This document shows, piece by piece, positions 8,603 through 16,565 of a stretch of DNA of 26,099 nucleotides (position 1 is its first letter; the number at the start of each line of letters is the position of its first letter). A program made the position numbers and the translations under genes. This DNA comes from Poteriospumella lacustris (taxonomy: Eukaryota > Sar > Chrysophyceae > Chromulinales > Dinobryaceae): NCBI GenBank assembly GCA_008000375.1, contig SMOI01000074.1:20217-46315 (forward strand), given 5' to 3'. The notes below the pieces were generated by a model. The model did not search any database. It was not told the DNA's origin and saw nothing but the letters and a program-made list of their open reading frames with translations.

Positions 8603-10027
8603 TTAGAACGTCGCCAGCACCCGCACGAGGTCCTCTGCGAAGCTGCCGTTCTCGATCGCGTCCCACGAGACGGCGCGCAGCATCGGCAGGACGACGGACG
8701 TCGCACTGGCGGGCAGTGCTGCGTCGTGTTGGCTGTGACTGTGGCTGTGGCTGTGGTGGTGTGCTTGGCCAGCGGACGCGGAGTCGTGGCTCTGCTGCTC
8801 GGCGACGACGGCGTCCCAGGCGGACAGCCACGCCATCTCCGCGTGCGCTGCGCCGTGACACGAGGACGCGAGCGACGACAGCAGCTCGCTCTGTTGCCGA
8901 CTGAGCAGCCCGGGCGGAAAATGGAACGAGAAATCAGATAAATCGCGTCGGAGCGACGCCTGCGCCTTCGTCGACGAGGACGGCGCCTGGCTCGGCGCAG
9001 CCAACGACGCGGCGCTGGACGACCGACTGACGGACAACGGGATCGCGAACGTGCCGCTGCTCGCCTGAAACGGTGGGACAAGAAAGGAAGACGAGGCAGC
9101 GGCCGTGGCGACGGGGGAAGGCGCGGGCGCCGGGTGGAAGAGCAATAGATCGTCGAGCGCCGTCGACGCGTCGTCGACAGGTGCCCCGCTCGATGCAGAC
9201 GCGACCGCCTCGTCGCCGTCCGTCTGCATCAAATGCTTCGAGCATTCCCGTGACAAGGTGAGCAAGGCATTGGAGGGCAGGGGAACGGTGGTGCGGATGT
9301 ATTGCTTCGCCTCGTGCGAGTCGAGGCGAATCATTTTGAGCTTCTTCATCGAGGGGTTCAGCTGCGTGCGCTTCTTCCCCGTCAGCGTCGTCGACTCGGA
9401 GACGTCGTCCCCGGACTCGCCACTGGCAGAGGCGACCGGTCGGCGAGGTCGCTCGTCGCGCTTCTCCGCCTGCACGTTGCCTTCTCGTTCGTAGATGAGC
9501 ACGCGCCGCGTGACGCAGGGCTTCTGCCCTCCGCCAGTGATGTACTCTCGACCCGACCCCTCCAAACGCGCGGCGATGTTGATGAGCAGCTTCTTGTTGA
9601 GCCGCGGCGGTACAATTTCCAGCGCCAATCGCAACATATTTCGGAATTGCAGCAAATAGCGCAGTTCCTCGTCGTCTTGACCGTGGAGCTCCGGGTACGC
9701 GGCCAGCAGCTGCTGCACGTCCCTCCACATCAAATCTTGTTTGCTCTCGTGATACGTCATGATGAGAACGTAGCAGGCGCGAACAGCGATGTGGATCTGC
9801 GTCAACATGAGTTTGCCTTGTTCGGTCTTGTTGAACTCGGCCACGTCATAGTACCGCTCCGTGAGTCTCTTGTGCACTTTGTGGTCCATAACGACGCGAT
9901 CAGCATCCGAAATAAGTTTCATCATCTTTGGTTGGATCACTTTTTCGTAGAAAGGTAGCTCTTGAAAGGCAGCATTCATCGTCCTAAAGACTTCATCGTG
10001 GACATACGCAGGTACCGGGGACGCCAT
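8603..10027 (-). CDS. Unrecognised protein with conserved N-terminal region and low-complexity C-terminus
   Basis: A single open frame of 474 residues from the ATG at 10027 (MASPVPAYVHDEVFRTMNAA). An upstream in-frame codon would add 15 residues, but the 10027 start is supported because the paralogue at 1-98 starts at the equivalent place. Residues 1-160 are mostly helical and globular, with FYEKVIQPKMMKL, a stretch of charged helices, and RYLLQFRNMLRLALEIVPP. A glycine-rich turn ITGGGQKP precedes a strand-like VTRRVLIYERE. From about residue 185 the protein is Ser/Thr/Ala-rich and disordered-looking, with a His-Ser run (HHHSHSHSHSQHD) near residue 440 and a more ordered end (LRAVSWDAIENGSFAEDLVRVL). 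I do not recognise the family. A GTAAGT at about 10108 and a GCGAACAG acceptor at about 10042 upstream of the start would fit a 5'-UTR intron. Confidence 0.8.
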   Translation of the reverse strand: MASPVPAYVHDEVFRTMNAAFQELPFYEKVIQPKMMKLISDADRVVMDHKVHKRLTERYYDVAEFNKTEQGKLMLTQIHIAVRACYVLIMTYHESKQDLMWRDVQQLLAAYPELHGQDDEELRYLLQFRNMLRLALEIVPPRLNKKLLINIAARLEGSGREYITGGGQKPCVTRRVLIYEREGNVQAEKRDERPRRPVASASGESGDDVSESTTLTGKKRTQLNPSMKKLKMIRLDSHEAKQYIRTTVPLPSNALLTLSRECSKHLMQTDGDEAVASASSGAPVDDASTALDDLLLFHPAPAPSPVATAAASSSFLVPPFQASSGTFAIPLSVSRSSSAASLAAPSQAPSSSTKAQASLRRDLSDFSFHFPPGLLSRQQSELLSSLASSCHGAAHAEMAWLSAWDAVVAEQQSHDSASAGQAHHHSHSHSHSQHDAALPASATSVVLPMLRAVSWDAIENGSFAEDLVRVLATF

Positions 10028-10544
10028 TGTTGGTAACCTGTTCGCATGGACGCAGTTTTTTATTACTATCACAACATTGGCTTCAACAACAGGGTTCTCG
10101 TCAAAGACTTACGGGCTATTTGAGAGAAAATAATCTCAATTGGAGGCCTTCCAGGGTCCTTTGTCGCAGAATTTGATTCTGAATCGAGCGAGGACGGTGG
10201 CTGTGAAGTTGGAACGATGGAAACGCCTTTTCTCGCCGACGGTGGGAATCGCGACACGCGCCGACAGGAGAGTCTTCCGCGACACAGCGGGTTTCCCAGA
10301 CTTGGCAGGCTGGAGCACCAAGATCTAGGCCGTTCTGTGTGTTTGCGGGTGAGAGACGTTATTTCCTCCCAGCAGAGCCACTGGGTCTCTCAGCACTTGT
10401 GACAGGAACTCCCTGAGGAGCTCTGAGCAGAATAAAGCACATCTGGGAAACCTTGTTATCATCATAAAAGAAAGATAAACTGATTTCTGAAGTCGCTGAG
10501 TCAGCATTACTGTAGAATGAGAGTTACGAAAGATTGGGGCCACA
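10028..10544. other. Intergenic region between two reverse-strand genes
   Basis: This is the 3' region of the LIM gene and the promoter or leader of the 8603-10027 gene. On the reverse strand it includes a possible 5'-UTR intron (CCC|GTAAGTC near 10108 to GCGAACAG near 10042). No further gene is supported. Confidence 0.45.
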
Positions 10545-11477
10545 CTATGCACTGGTTTCAACAGCAAAACTACTGGGATGTGGTGTAGAAACACCATTTT
10601 CAGGAGATGCGTCGATGACAGACTCGTCAACGGGAGACGACGGGGCTACAGCAGGAGCCGGCTCTTCCTGTGTAGTTTCCTCCGAGGTGGGTTCATCGGC
10701 GACAGCAGCAGGGACAGCCTCAACAGCGGCAGTCTCAACAGGGGCAGTCTCAACAGGGGCAGTCTCAACAGGGGCAGCCTCAACAGCGGCAGCCTCAATA
10801 GGGGCAGGAGAAGACTCTACCGTCGCAGGGGCAGGCTCTGCTACTTCAACGGGAGCAACTGGCGGCAGAACCTCTGGTACAGGAGAAGCTGGTGATACGC
10901 TAACGGAAGGAGCGACTTTTTCAGGAGAGGTAGGGAGCGATGCTGCTTGCGCGACTTCAGGAGTCAGCACCGGCTCATGGTGCTTCACAGCGCCATCATT
11001 CGATTTGGACTTTGTTTGATCGAACGAGGTACGCCGACTGGTGGTCTGCACGTCAGTCTTGGGCTTTTCGTTTGATTTAATAGAAGCGATGCGGTCACGG
11101 ACAGAACCATTGGTGACTGCAACATCCACTGGTGAAGCAGCGGACGACGATGTGACTGGAGTCGCAGTAGAAGCCGTTGTTGGGGAAGGTTCCGCCAACG
11201 ACGATCTCCGCGAGCTGGCTTGAAGATCTCGTGTAGACTTCACTTGGAATCTCTCACCTCCGACATAGCTCCCTCCTTCCTTGAAGCGCTTGAAGTAGTG
11301 AGTCTTGCAAAGGAGAATGAGCTGACCGTCCTGCTCACCCTTGGTGAAGTTGGAGATGGTAATCTGGCAGCTGCAGTCAGCACACTTGGCACATGGCTTA
11401 TGGAAGCGCAAACCGTCAAGATTGATCTGCGGATCCATCGGATACACGGATTTAGAACAAACAGAGCACTTCGACAT
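10545..11477 (-). CDS. Single-LIM-domain protein with Pro/Val/Glu/Ala-repeat tail
   Basis: A single-exon frame of 310 residues from the ATG at 11477 (MSKCSVC). An upstream in-frame ATG adds only MLT and is less likely. Residues 4-60 form a complete LIM zinc finger: C4-x2-C7-x18-H26-x2-C29-x2-C32-x2-C35-x21-C57-x2-H60, binding two zinc ions. Established LIM domains mediate protein-protein contacts, often with the actin cytoskeleton. After YFKRFKEGGSYVGGERF the remainder (about residue 80 on) is disordered, rich in Ser, Thr, Pro, Ala and Glu. A tandem repeat of APVET/AAVEA units occupies about residues 225-255. There is only one LIM domain, so it is not a classic two-LIM cysteine-rich protein. 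Partners cannot be told from sequence. Confidence 0.85.
   Translation of the reverse strand: MSKCSVCSKSVYPMDPQINLDGLRFHKPCAKCADCSCQITISNFTKGEQDGQLILLCKTHYFKRFKEGGSYVGGERFQVKSTRDLQASSRRSSLAEPSPTTASTATPVTSSSAASPVDVAVTNGSVRDRIASIKSNEKPKTDVQTTSRRTSFDQTKSKSNDGAVKHHEPVLTPEVAQAASLPTSPEKVAPSVSVSPASPVPEVLPPVAPVEVAEPAPATVESSPAPIEAAAVEAAPVETAPVETAPVETAAVEAVPAAVADEPTSEETTQEEPAPAVAPSSPVDESVIDASPENGVSTPHPSSFAVETSA
10719..10800. repeat. 15-bp coding minisatellite in the LIM gene
   Basis: Units close to CAGTCTCAACAGGGG, varying as CAGCCTCAACAGCGG, recur about five to six times head to tail. On the reverse strand each unit encodes five residues (APVET or AAVEA), so copy-number change preserves the frame. Confidence 0.85.
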
Positions 11478-12055
11478 GGTTAGCAATCAATACGAAAATA
11501 AATGCTTTCCCACAACAGAAAATACTCCAAAGACCGCAACAACGAAAATACAAACCACTGAAATCACACGACGGATTGCCAATCTCGCTGCGGCGCGTAA
11601 CGAAGTGAGAATGGGACAGATACCAACGGGTAATATATTCACGGTTGGCGACAAACTGAATATTTTTTTCAACAGCCAAAATCCTCAGCGGACGCCCACA
11701 GCGACGTTGTGTGTGCGTGGCGGCGGCCGTGTCGCAGGAGCCGTTTCGGATCTTTTGACCTGTCTTTCGTTGTCTTGTCTTTGTCATTGTCTGTCGAGCA
11801 GAAAAGCGCCGACAAGTGACAGAAGTGAGGACGAAGTTCGCACTTCGTGAGCGACTTCGTTGCTGACGTATTCACCTGCTCGGCCCGGAAACTTCAAGAC
11901 AGCGCCTTCTGTTGGGTGTGTCAGCGAAGCGACCCAACTTTCTTCACACGATCGCGTGTGCTGACATCATTACTTCGCACTTCATTGTTCACATTCCAAA
12001 ACTAATCAACCCAAGTATATACTGCCACTTATCGATATCTTTGTTAACAATCGCC
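11478..12055. other. Divergent promoter region between LIM and zinc-finger genes
   Basis: The reverse-strand LIM gene starts at 11477 and the forward zinc-finger gene at 12056, so both promoters should lie here. It is less GC-rich than the adjacent coding DNA. An upstream frame open from 11912 runs into the zinc-finger gene but reads like untranslated leader. No named regulatory motif is clear. Confidence 0.5.
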
Positions 12056-13255
12056 ATGGATCCTGTCTCTTTGTCCAGGTATGAACCGCCACTGATCACC
12101 GCCGCTTGGCCACGAAGTGACTGTTTTCACTGTACCATTAGGGCACAACCTCAGTCCTCGTCCTCTTCGTACACCTTGTGTCAGCCTATTCGGAGGGTGG
12201 CGTGCCATCATTGTGGCAACATCCGCAAGAACCAAGTCAAATGCGTCCTGTGTCCGCAGCTCTACTGCAAGAACTGCGCCGAGAAAATCAAGTTGGAACA
12301 TGGGATCCAAGTGTTCGCCGACGGCTGTCCGGTGTGCAAGAAAATGTGTTGCTGCGCCGACAAGACGCCGTACTGTGCGCGTAAGCACCACTGCTACCGC
12401 AAGTGCCCCGTCTCCAAGTCGGGCGTGTCAACGTCCTCCATCAACACCGTTTCTCCCCCGAATGGTCTGGTTGAAAGCAAGTTTCCGACTCACCCCAGCG
12501 AGAAGTCTCCGTCTGAGCCTCAGCGAAAGAGCAACGACAACTGTATCCCCCTCGATCTGCTCGCTGCCGCTTGCGAACAATTCGCCCAGAGCGCGATCCT
12601 TCCTCAGGACCAAATGAGTGAGACAACCTCGGCCGACGACGTGTCGGACATCTCGTCCTCGTCCGGTGAGGAAGACTCCGTCGCCACGAAGCAAACGGCG
12701 CCCAACGCCTCGGATCTCGCGCGGGCCTCGGCGGTGCCCTCGTCAAGTGCCTTGGCCTTGTCGCCGTCGACGACGACGGAGTCTCCCCTGCGAAAGGGAT
12801 CGTCCAAGAAGCGATCCATCCTTGAAGTTCAGTCGAGTTCGCCCACAGCCGCGGCAAGTGAAGCCGCAGACGCGTCGACCACGGCGGCAGATGCTCCACC
12901 CGCCTTCGTTTGGCTGCCCATCGCTCACAACTCAGCTGCCAGCCTCAGTCTACCGGACGTCTCCAAGCGACTGCGACTCTCTCCGGACCTCCTCATGTCG
13001 ATGCCCACGCCGTCACTCGCCCCGCATTTCGAGTTGGAGTATACGCCGCGCCTGGTGCAGGACCGCGTCGTCTACGACTGGGTGGTGCGCCCGTCGCCTC
13101 CGTTGCAGCTCTCCGTTGCAGCGAACGCGCTTCCTGCAACCACGCTACCAACGACGTTCCCCTCGACGCCCCTGTTCCTCCACCCGATTCTGTCTGCGCA
13201 GATGATGGCCGCCGCCGCGGCGCGCACGGTCCCCACCGGTCAATCGATGCAATGA
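12056..13255 (+). CDS. zf-4CXXC_R1 (CDCA7-type) zinc-finger protein
   Basis: A single-exon frame of 399 residues. I chose the ATG at 12056 because it sits in a strong ATCGCCATGG context; an in-frame ATG 48 codons upstream adds a leader-like sequence. Residues about 48-120 carry the cysteine spacing of the zf-4CXXC_R1 domain: C50-x2-C53, C63-x2-C66, C71-x2-C74, C91-x2-C94 and a C98-C100 cluster, including YCKNCAEKI and CPVCKKMCCC. In animals and plants this domain is found in CDCA7-like nuclear proteins linked to DNA methylation and chromatin remodelling. Transfer of that role here is inference. The rest is Ser/Ala/Pro-rich with an acidic-serine cluster (DDVSDISSSSGEEDS, near 200) and basic KGSSKKRS, consistent with a nuclear protein. 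A further CFHC pair lies at 23-26. Confidence 0.8.
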   Translation: MDPVSLSRYEPPLITAAWPRSDCFHCTIRAQPQSSSSSYTLCQPIRRVACHHCGNIRKNQVKCVLCPQLYCKNCAEKIKLEHGIQVFADGCPVCKKMCCCADKTPYCARKHHCYRKCPVSKSGVSTSSINTVSPPNGLVESKFPTHPSEKSPSEPQRKSNDNCIPLDLLAAACEQFAQSAILPQDQMSETTSADDVSDISSSSGEEDSVATKQTAPNASDLARASAVPSSSALALSPSTTTESPLRKGSSKKRSILEVQSSSPTAAASEAADASTTAADAPPAFVWLPIAHNSAASLSLPDVSKRLRLSPDLLMSMPTPSLAPHFELEYTPRLVQDRVVYDWVVRPSPPLQLSVAANALPATTLPTTFPSTPLFLHPILSAQMMAAAAARTVPTGQSMQ

Positions 13256-13280
13256 TCGATACCCCAGCTCGATACCCCAG
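13256..13280 (+). repeat. Two tandem copies of TCGATACCCCAG after the stop
   Basis: TCGATACCCCAG occurs at 13256-13267 and again at 13269-13280, one base apart, starting immediately after the stop codon of the zinc-finger gene. It lies in the 3' UTR. No function is apparent. Confidence 0.8.
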
Positions 13281-14501
13281 TTCGTTAGACTGGTGAGTCC
13301 GCGTGTCGTCGCGTGACCGAGACTCCTCTCGCCCTCCACCCCCGTCACCGGCAAGCGCGCCGGTGGTCGTTTTGTTTCCCGCATCGTCACTGCGCGACCC
13401 TGTTCGCGATCTGTCACTCGCCTGCGTCCATCGTTTCGTATTCTCTTTCTCTGTGGCGTCCCTTGTCCCCGATACACATCTGAAGACGCTTCATCGTGTC
13501 CTGTGCGTGGTTCTGCTCTGTGCGTTCGTTTGTTTCTCTCTGTTCTGTGGGTGGCATGTGGGGCCACTCGCTCTCACCTTCTACCCTCGGGGCGTTTCCC
13601 TCACTCCCGTTGTTCTCTCTGCGTTTCTGCACGATTTGCTTTCCTCTTGAACGCTGTTCGTTCGTTCGTTCGTTCGTTTGGTTGTTGTTTCGTCCCATTT
13701 GTCGCGGCACGCGTAGGCCGTGCCGTGTCCGCCCGGCCGCCAGTGCCATGACCCATACCAAAGTCGCCATTAACCCCCTCTGATCGCCCAGACGCACTGT
13801 CGCTGCTGATCAATGTACAATGTCCCTGCGCCAGACGCTACCCACCCCGACGCGCCAAACCACCGTCGGCGGTGGAGCGCCTGCCGCGATTCACGTTATC
13901 TCTTTTCTTATGTGTTTTGGTTTTTCTTTCAGCAAATTTGTCGTCTGCTTCCCCCTTCCGTCCCTGTAAGACGTCTGTTTAAGTCTCGCTTTGCATCCAA
14001 CCATCCACAGCTCTCCCTATATGATTGCCCCCAACGTGGCTGTGCAGCCAGTTCGGTTTGCTGGTGCGTGGTGCAGCGACTACGTCTCCTTGTGCAAGGA
14101 CATCGAGAATGAAAAGACGATGAAGTTGGCATGTACCTCATAAAGAGAGCCCGATCATCGAGGGAGATGAGACGAGACCATACGAGACACGAGACGAGAC
14201 GAGGAGAGAGAGCTGCCGGGCGGGGCACGACCACCCTGCCAACGGACACAGAGCACACAGGTGACCCAGACTCTGAGTCAGGCTCCGCCGTCGGTTTCAG
14301 ATTTCTGTCACTCGTCGCTCGTCGCTGTCCTCGTCGCTGTCCCATGTCCATCGTCACTGGTCCTGCTCCATGTACGCACATCATCTGCAATATGTGAAGC
14401 AACACAATCATATCTGTGTCACCATTCCTGGCTTACCAATAGCAAGGTGAGTGCGACTGTGAAGTCGATCGCCACCGTTGAGTGCGGGCTGTTCTTTGAA
14501 G
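13281..14501. other. Long non-coding stretch between two forward genes
   Basis: About 1.2 kb without a supported gene. It is rich in pyrimidine runs on the forward strand and contains a GTTC microsatellite (13656-13677) and a GAGAC-rich tract (14166-14210). The ORFs here overlap on both strands and have no domain. Near its end, AAG|GTGAGTGCG at about 14446 and TTCTTTGAAG ending at 14501 would define a roughly 55-nt intron in the leader of the next gene. Confidence 0.45.
13656..13677. repeat. GTTC tetranucleotide microsatellite
   Basis: GTTC is repeated about five and a half times in tandem in the non-coding stretch downstream of the zinc-finger gene. Confidence 0.85.
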
Positions 14502-15128
14502 ATGAGCGACGAGATGGAGAGCGAGGAGATTCGACATCTTTTCGGCCGATGGCGGGCTTGGCTACTGGCCCACTGCTCTCATGAGCTCGTTGAGAGAAGT
14601 TTCACTTCCGTGGCAACGTTTGACACAATTCTGGAGGCTGAACAGCAGTTGGATTGCACATTTCCCGCCGATTTCAAAACGTTTTTGCTTCTCTGCGACG
14701 GTTCCCATGAGGAGTTGGTCCTGCCGAACTACAACAGCCTCCTGTCGCTGAAGGAAATCGTGGATGTTCACGGCGCCATGGTGAAGGCGCACGAAGACGC
14801 GCACGAGGACGTCACCGCCGCCGCGGACCGGATCGCCCAGTGTGGCTTCCACCATCGGTGGGTTCCCTTCGCCAACGAATGCAGTGGCTGCAGCATCACC
14901 TGCATTGACCTCGCACCAGGGCCCACAGGCACTCTGGGCCAAGTTATTCGCTGGTGGGATGACGGCTGCGACGTCGAGTTCGTCGCGGAGAGTTTTGTCG
15001 CGTGGCTGCGTTGCCTGGTCGACGACCTCGAAGGCGGCCAGTTCCACTTCAACGACGGCAGCATTGAGGCTATTTCAGGGCCGCCTGCTTCAGATGCCTC
15101 AGATGGATCCTTCTGTATCGTCTGCTAA
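14502..15128 (+). CDS. SMI1/KNR4 (SUKH) domain protein with CIVC C-terminus
   Basis: A frame of 208 residues from the ATG at 14502 (MSDEMESEE). An in-frame ATG eight codons earlier is possible but would be removed by the leader intron suggested at 14447-14501. The SMI1/KNR4 pattern is visible. A helix leads into EAEQQLDCTFPADFKTFLLLCDGS (about 45-68), then LLSLKEIVDVHG (about 80-91), WVPFANECSG, IDLAPGPTGTLGQVIRWWDDG, and the closing FVAESFVAWLRCLVDDLEGG. In fungi this family regulates cell-wall synthesis and signalling; in bacteria SUKH proteins are often immunity proteins. Neither role can be assigned here. The last four residues are CIVC, which fits a CaaX box and suggests possible prenylation and membrane attachment. 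The gene stands alone, with long non-coding DNA on both sides. Confidence 0.82.
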   Translation: MSDEMESEEIRHLFGRWRAWLLAHCSHELVERSFTSVATFDTILEAEQQLDCTFPADFKTFLLLCDGSHEELVLPNYNSLLSLKEIVDVHGAMVKAHEDAHEDVTAAADRIAQCGFHHRWVPFANECSGCSITCIDLAPGPTGTLGQVIRWWDDGCDVEFVAESFVAWLRCLVDDLEGGQFHFNDGSIEAISGPPASDASDGSFCIVC

Positions 15129-16565
15129 GGCCTTCCAATGTGCTGTGTTGTGCCGCGCTGCTGTGCGGCGGTGCGCGGTGTGCTGCGGGTAGTTGTGCCG
15201 CCTGGCGACGTGTATCTCTCTGTTTTATGTGTAGCTCGTACCCCCATTTGCTGTTCGTATTTCAATTTCCTTCTTCGTTTTGTAATGCCCCGCCGTTAAC
15301 TGCTCGTGATTTGCAAGTTTCGTCGCTCTGCGCGACCCTCAACGCTGCACCCACACCCACACCCACACCCACCACGCCCACACCCCACCCCCTGGGTGAG
15401 CTGTGCCGCGGCCCGCTGCCTCTGGTGTCACTTGTCTCGAGCCTCGCGACTCTTTGGAGCACCTATCGTTGATATGGAGACTCACCGTCGGGCGAGAGCC
15501 GGGCCAGCAAGCGGCGTCTCCGCCATAGATAGGACGGGCCGCCTCGTCGCTCCAAAGTGGCGAGCGTCCAATTCACCGTTCGCACTCACCGCCCCGTGTC
15601 CCGTGTCAATGTGCTGCACTGTCGCGGCTCGCTCGGCACTGTACCGGCCCAAGCAAACGCATCACGTTCGTCGCCGCGGGCGATTCAGTGGCAAGTGACG
15701 CCGCGTCGGTCACCGCAGCGCGTCGTCCGCCGCTCGGAGGGTCCGACGGCGTCCGAAGGCGGTGCCAGCCGGCGACAAGACAGACAACACATCAACTCGC
15801 AGGGGAGGGGGAGGGGTGAAGACCATCGGGGAATTGGAGGCCCGCCACTTTACAGGGCGAGACAGAGCCTTCCTAATCTATGGCGGGGACGCCGCTTGCT
15901 GCCAGGGGAGGGGGAAACGACAACTGGACGGACACGGACCTCGCGGCCGCGCCCGACCCGAACAGAACAAACGCCAAACCAAACAAACGACACAAACGGT
16001 GGCGGCGGCAAGCGACGAGCGTCGACAATGAAAATAACAAAAACAAAAAATGCATAATTAACGCGGGGGTGGGGCGGCGGTTGCTGCCGCAGGGCCGGCG
16101 CGCGGACTATTGATGGGCGACGCGCCGGCGGACCGGCCGGCGATCGACGCTGCCCAGCCTGCTCGATACCCGCAGACCGTGCGAGCCGTGCACAGCGCCG
16201 CGGCCAGCAAACAAACAAAAATGATGAGGAAATCAACGCGGCGCGGGGTAAAGAGGACGCAAACGAACGAGGAGAGCACCACACACAATGTGAATCGCAA
16301 CCAATAAACAATACCGGGGACATGGGGCGAGTATTACGGGGCCTGCACCCGCCGGGTCACGCGGCGAGCGTCAGGGCAGCAGAACACGAACGACGTCGAC
16401 ACGGTGGGCCACACAGCGACAGCGATGGGTCGCGGAACAGGCGACGCGTCTCGCGCGCCGCGGGGCCTGGCTCGACGCAGGCGGCGGCGGCGGCGAAGAG
16501 ACATTACTAATGACGGTGAATGGGGGCGCGACAGGGGCGGGGAGGACTACAAGGCGCGGCGGCGA
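15129..16565. other. Long non-coding stretch between convergent genes
   Basis: About 1.4 kb between the forward SMI1-like gene and the reverse kinase gene. It has CCACAC repeats (about 15347-15372), purine-rich AACAAAAAC runs near 16035, and several short overlapping ORFs with no domain or sensible composition. I see no tRNA, rRNA or mobile-element signature. It should contain both 3' UTRs. Confidence 0.45.

Noticed and set aside
11912-12055. N-terminal extension of the zinc-finger protein
   Set aside because: The frame is open, but the ATG at 12056 has a far better context and the upstream sequence resembles AT-rich leader.
13303-13650. 115-residue forward ORF with membrane-like segments
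   Set aside because: The Phe/Leu/Val-rich sequence follows from pyrimidine-rich 3' UTR-like DNA. Overlapping ORFs exist in several frames.
15306-15698. 130-residue forward ORF with a PHPHPH run
   Set aside because: The run comes from the CCACAC repeat and the rest has no protein-like features or homologue I recognise.
15850-16323. 157-residue reverse ORF with hydrophobic stretch
   Set aside because: The hydrophobic part (FFVFVIFIV) reads off an A-rich run of the forward strand; no start context, no domain.
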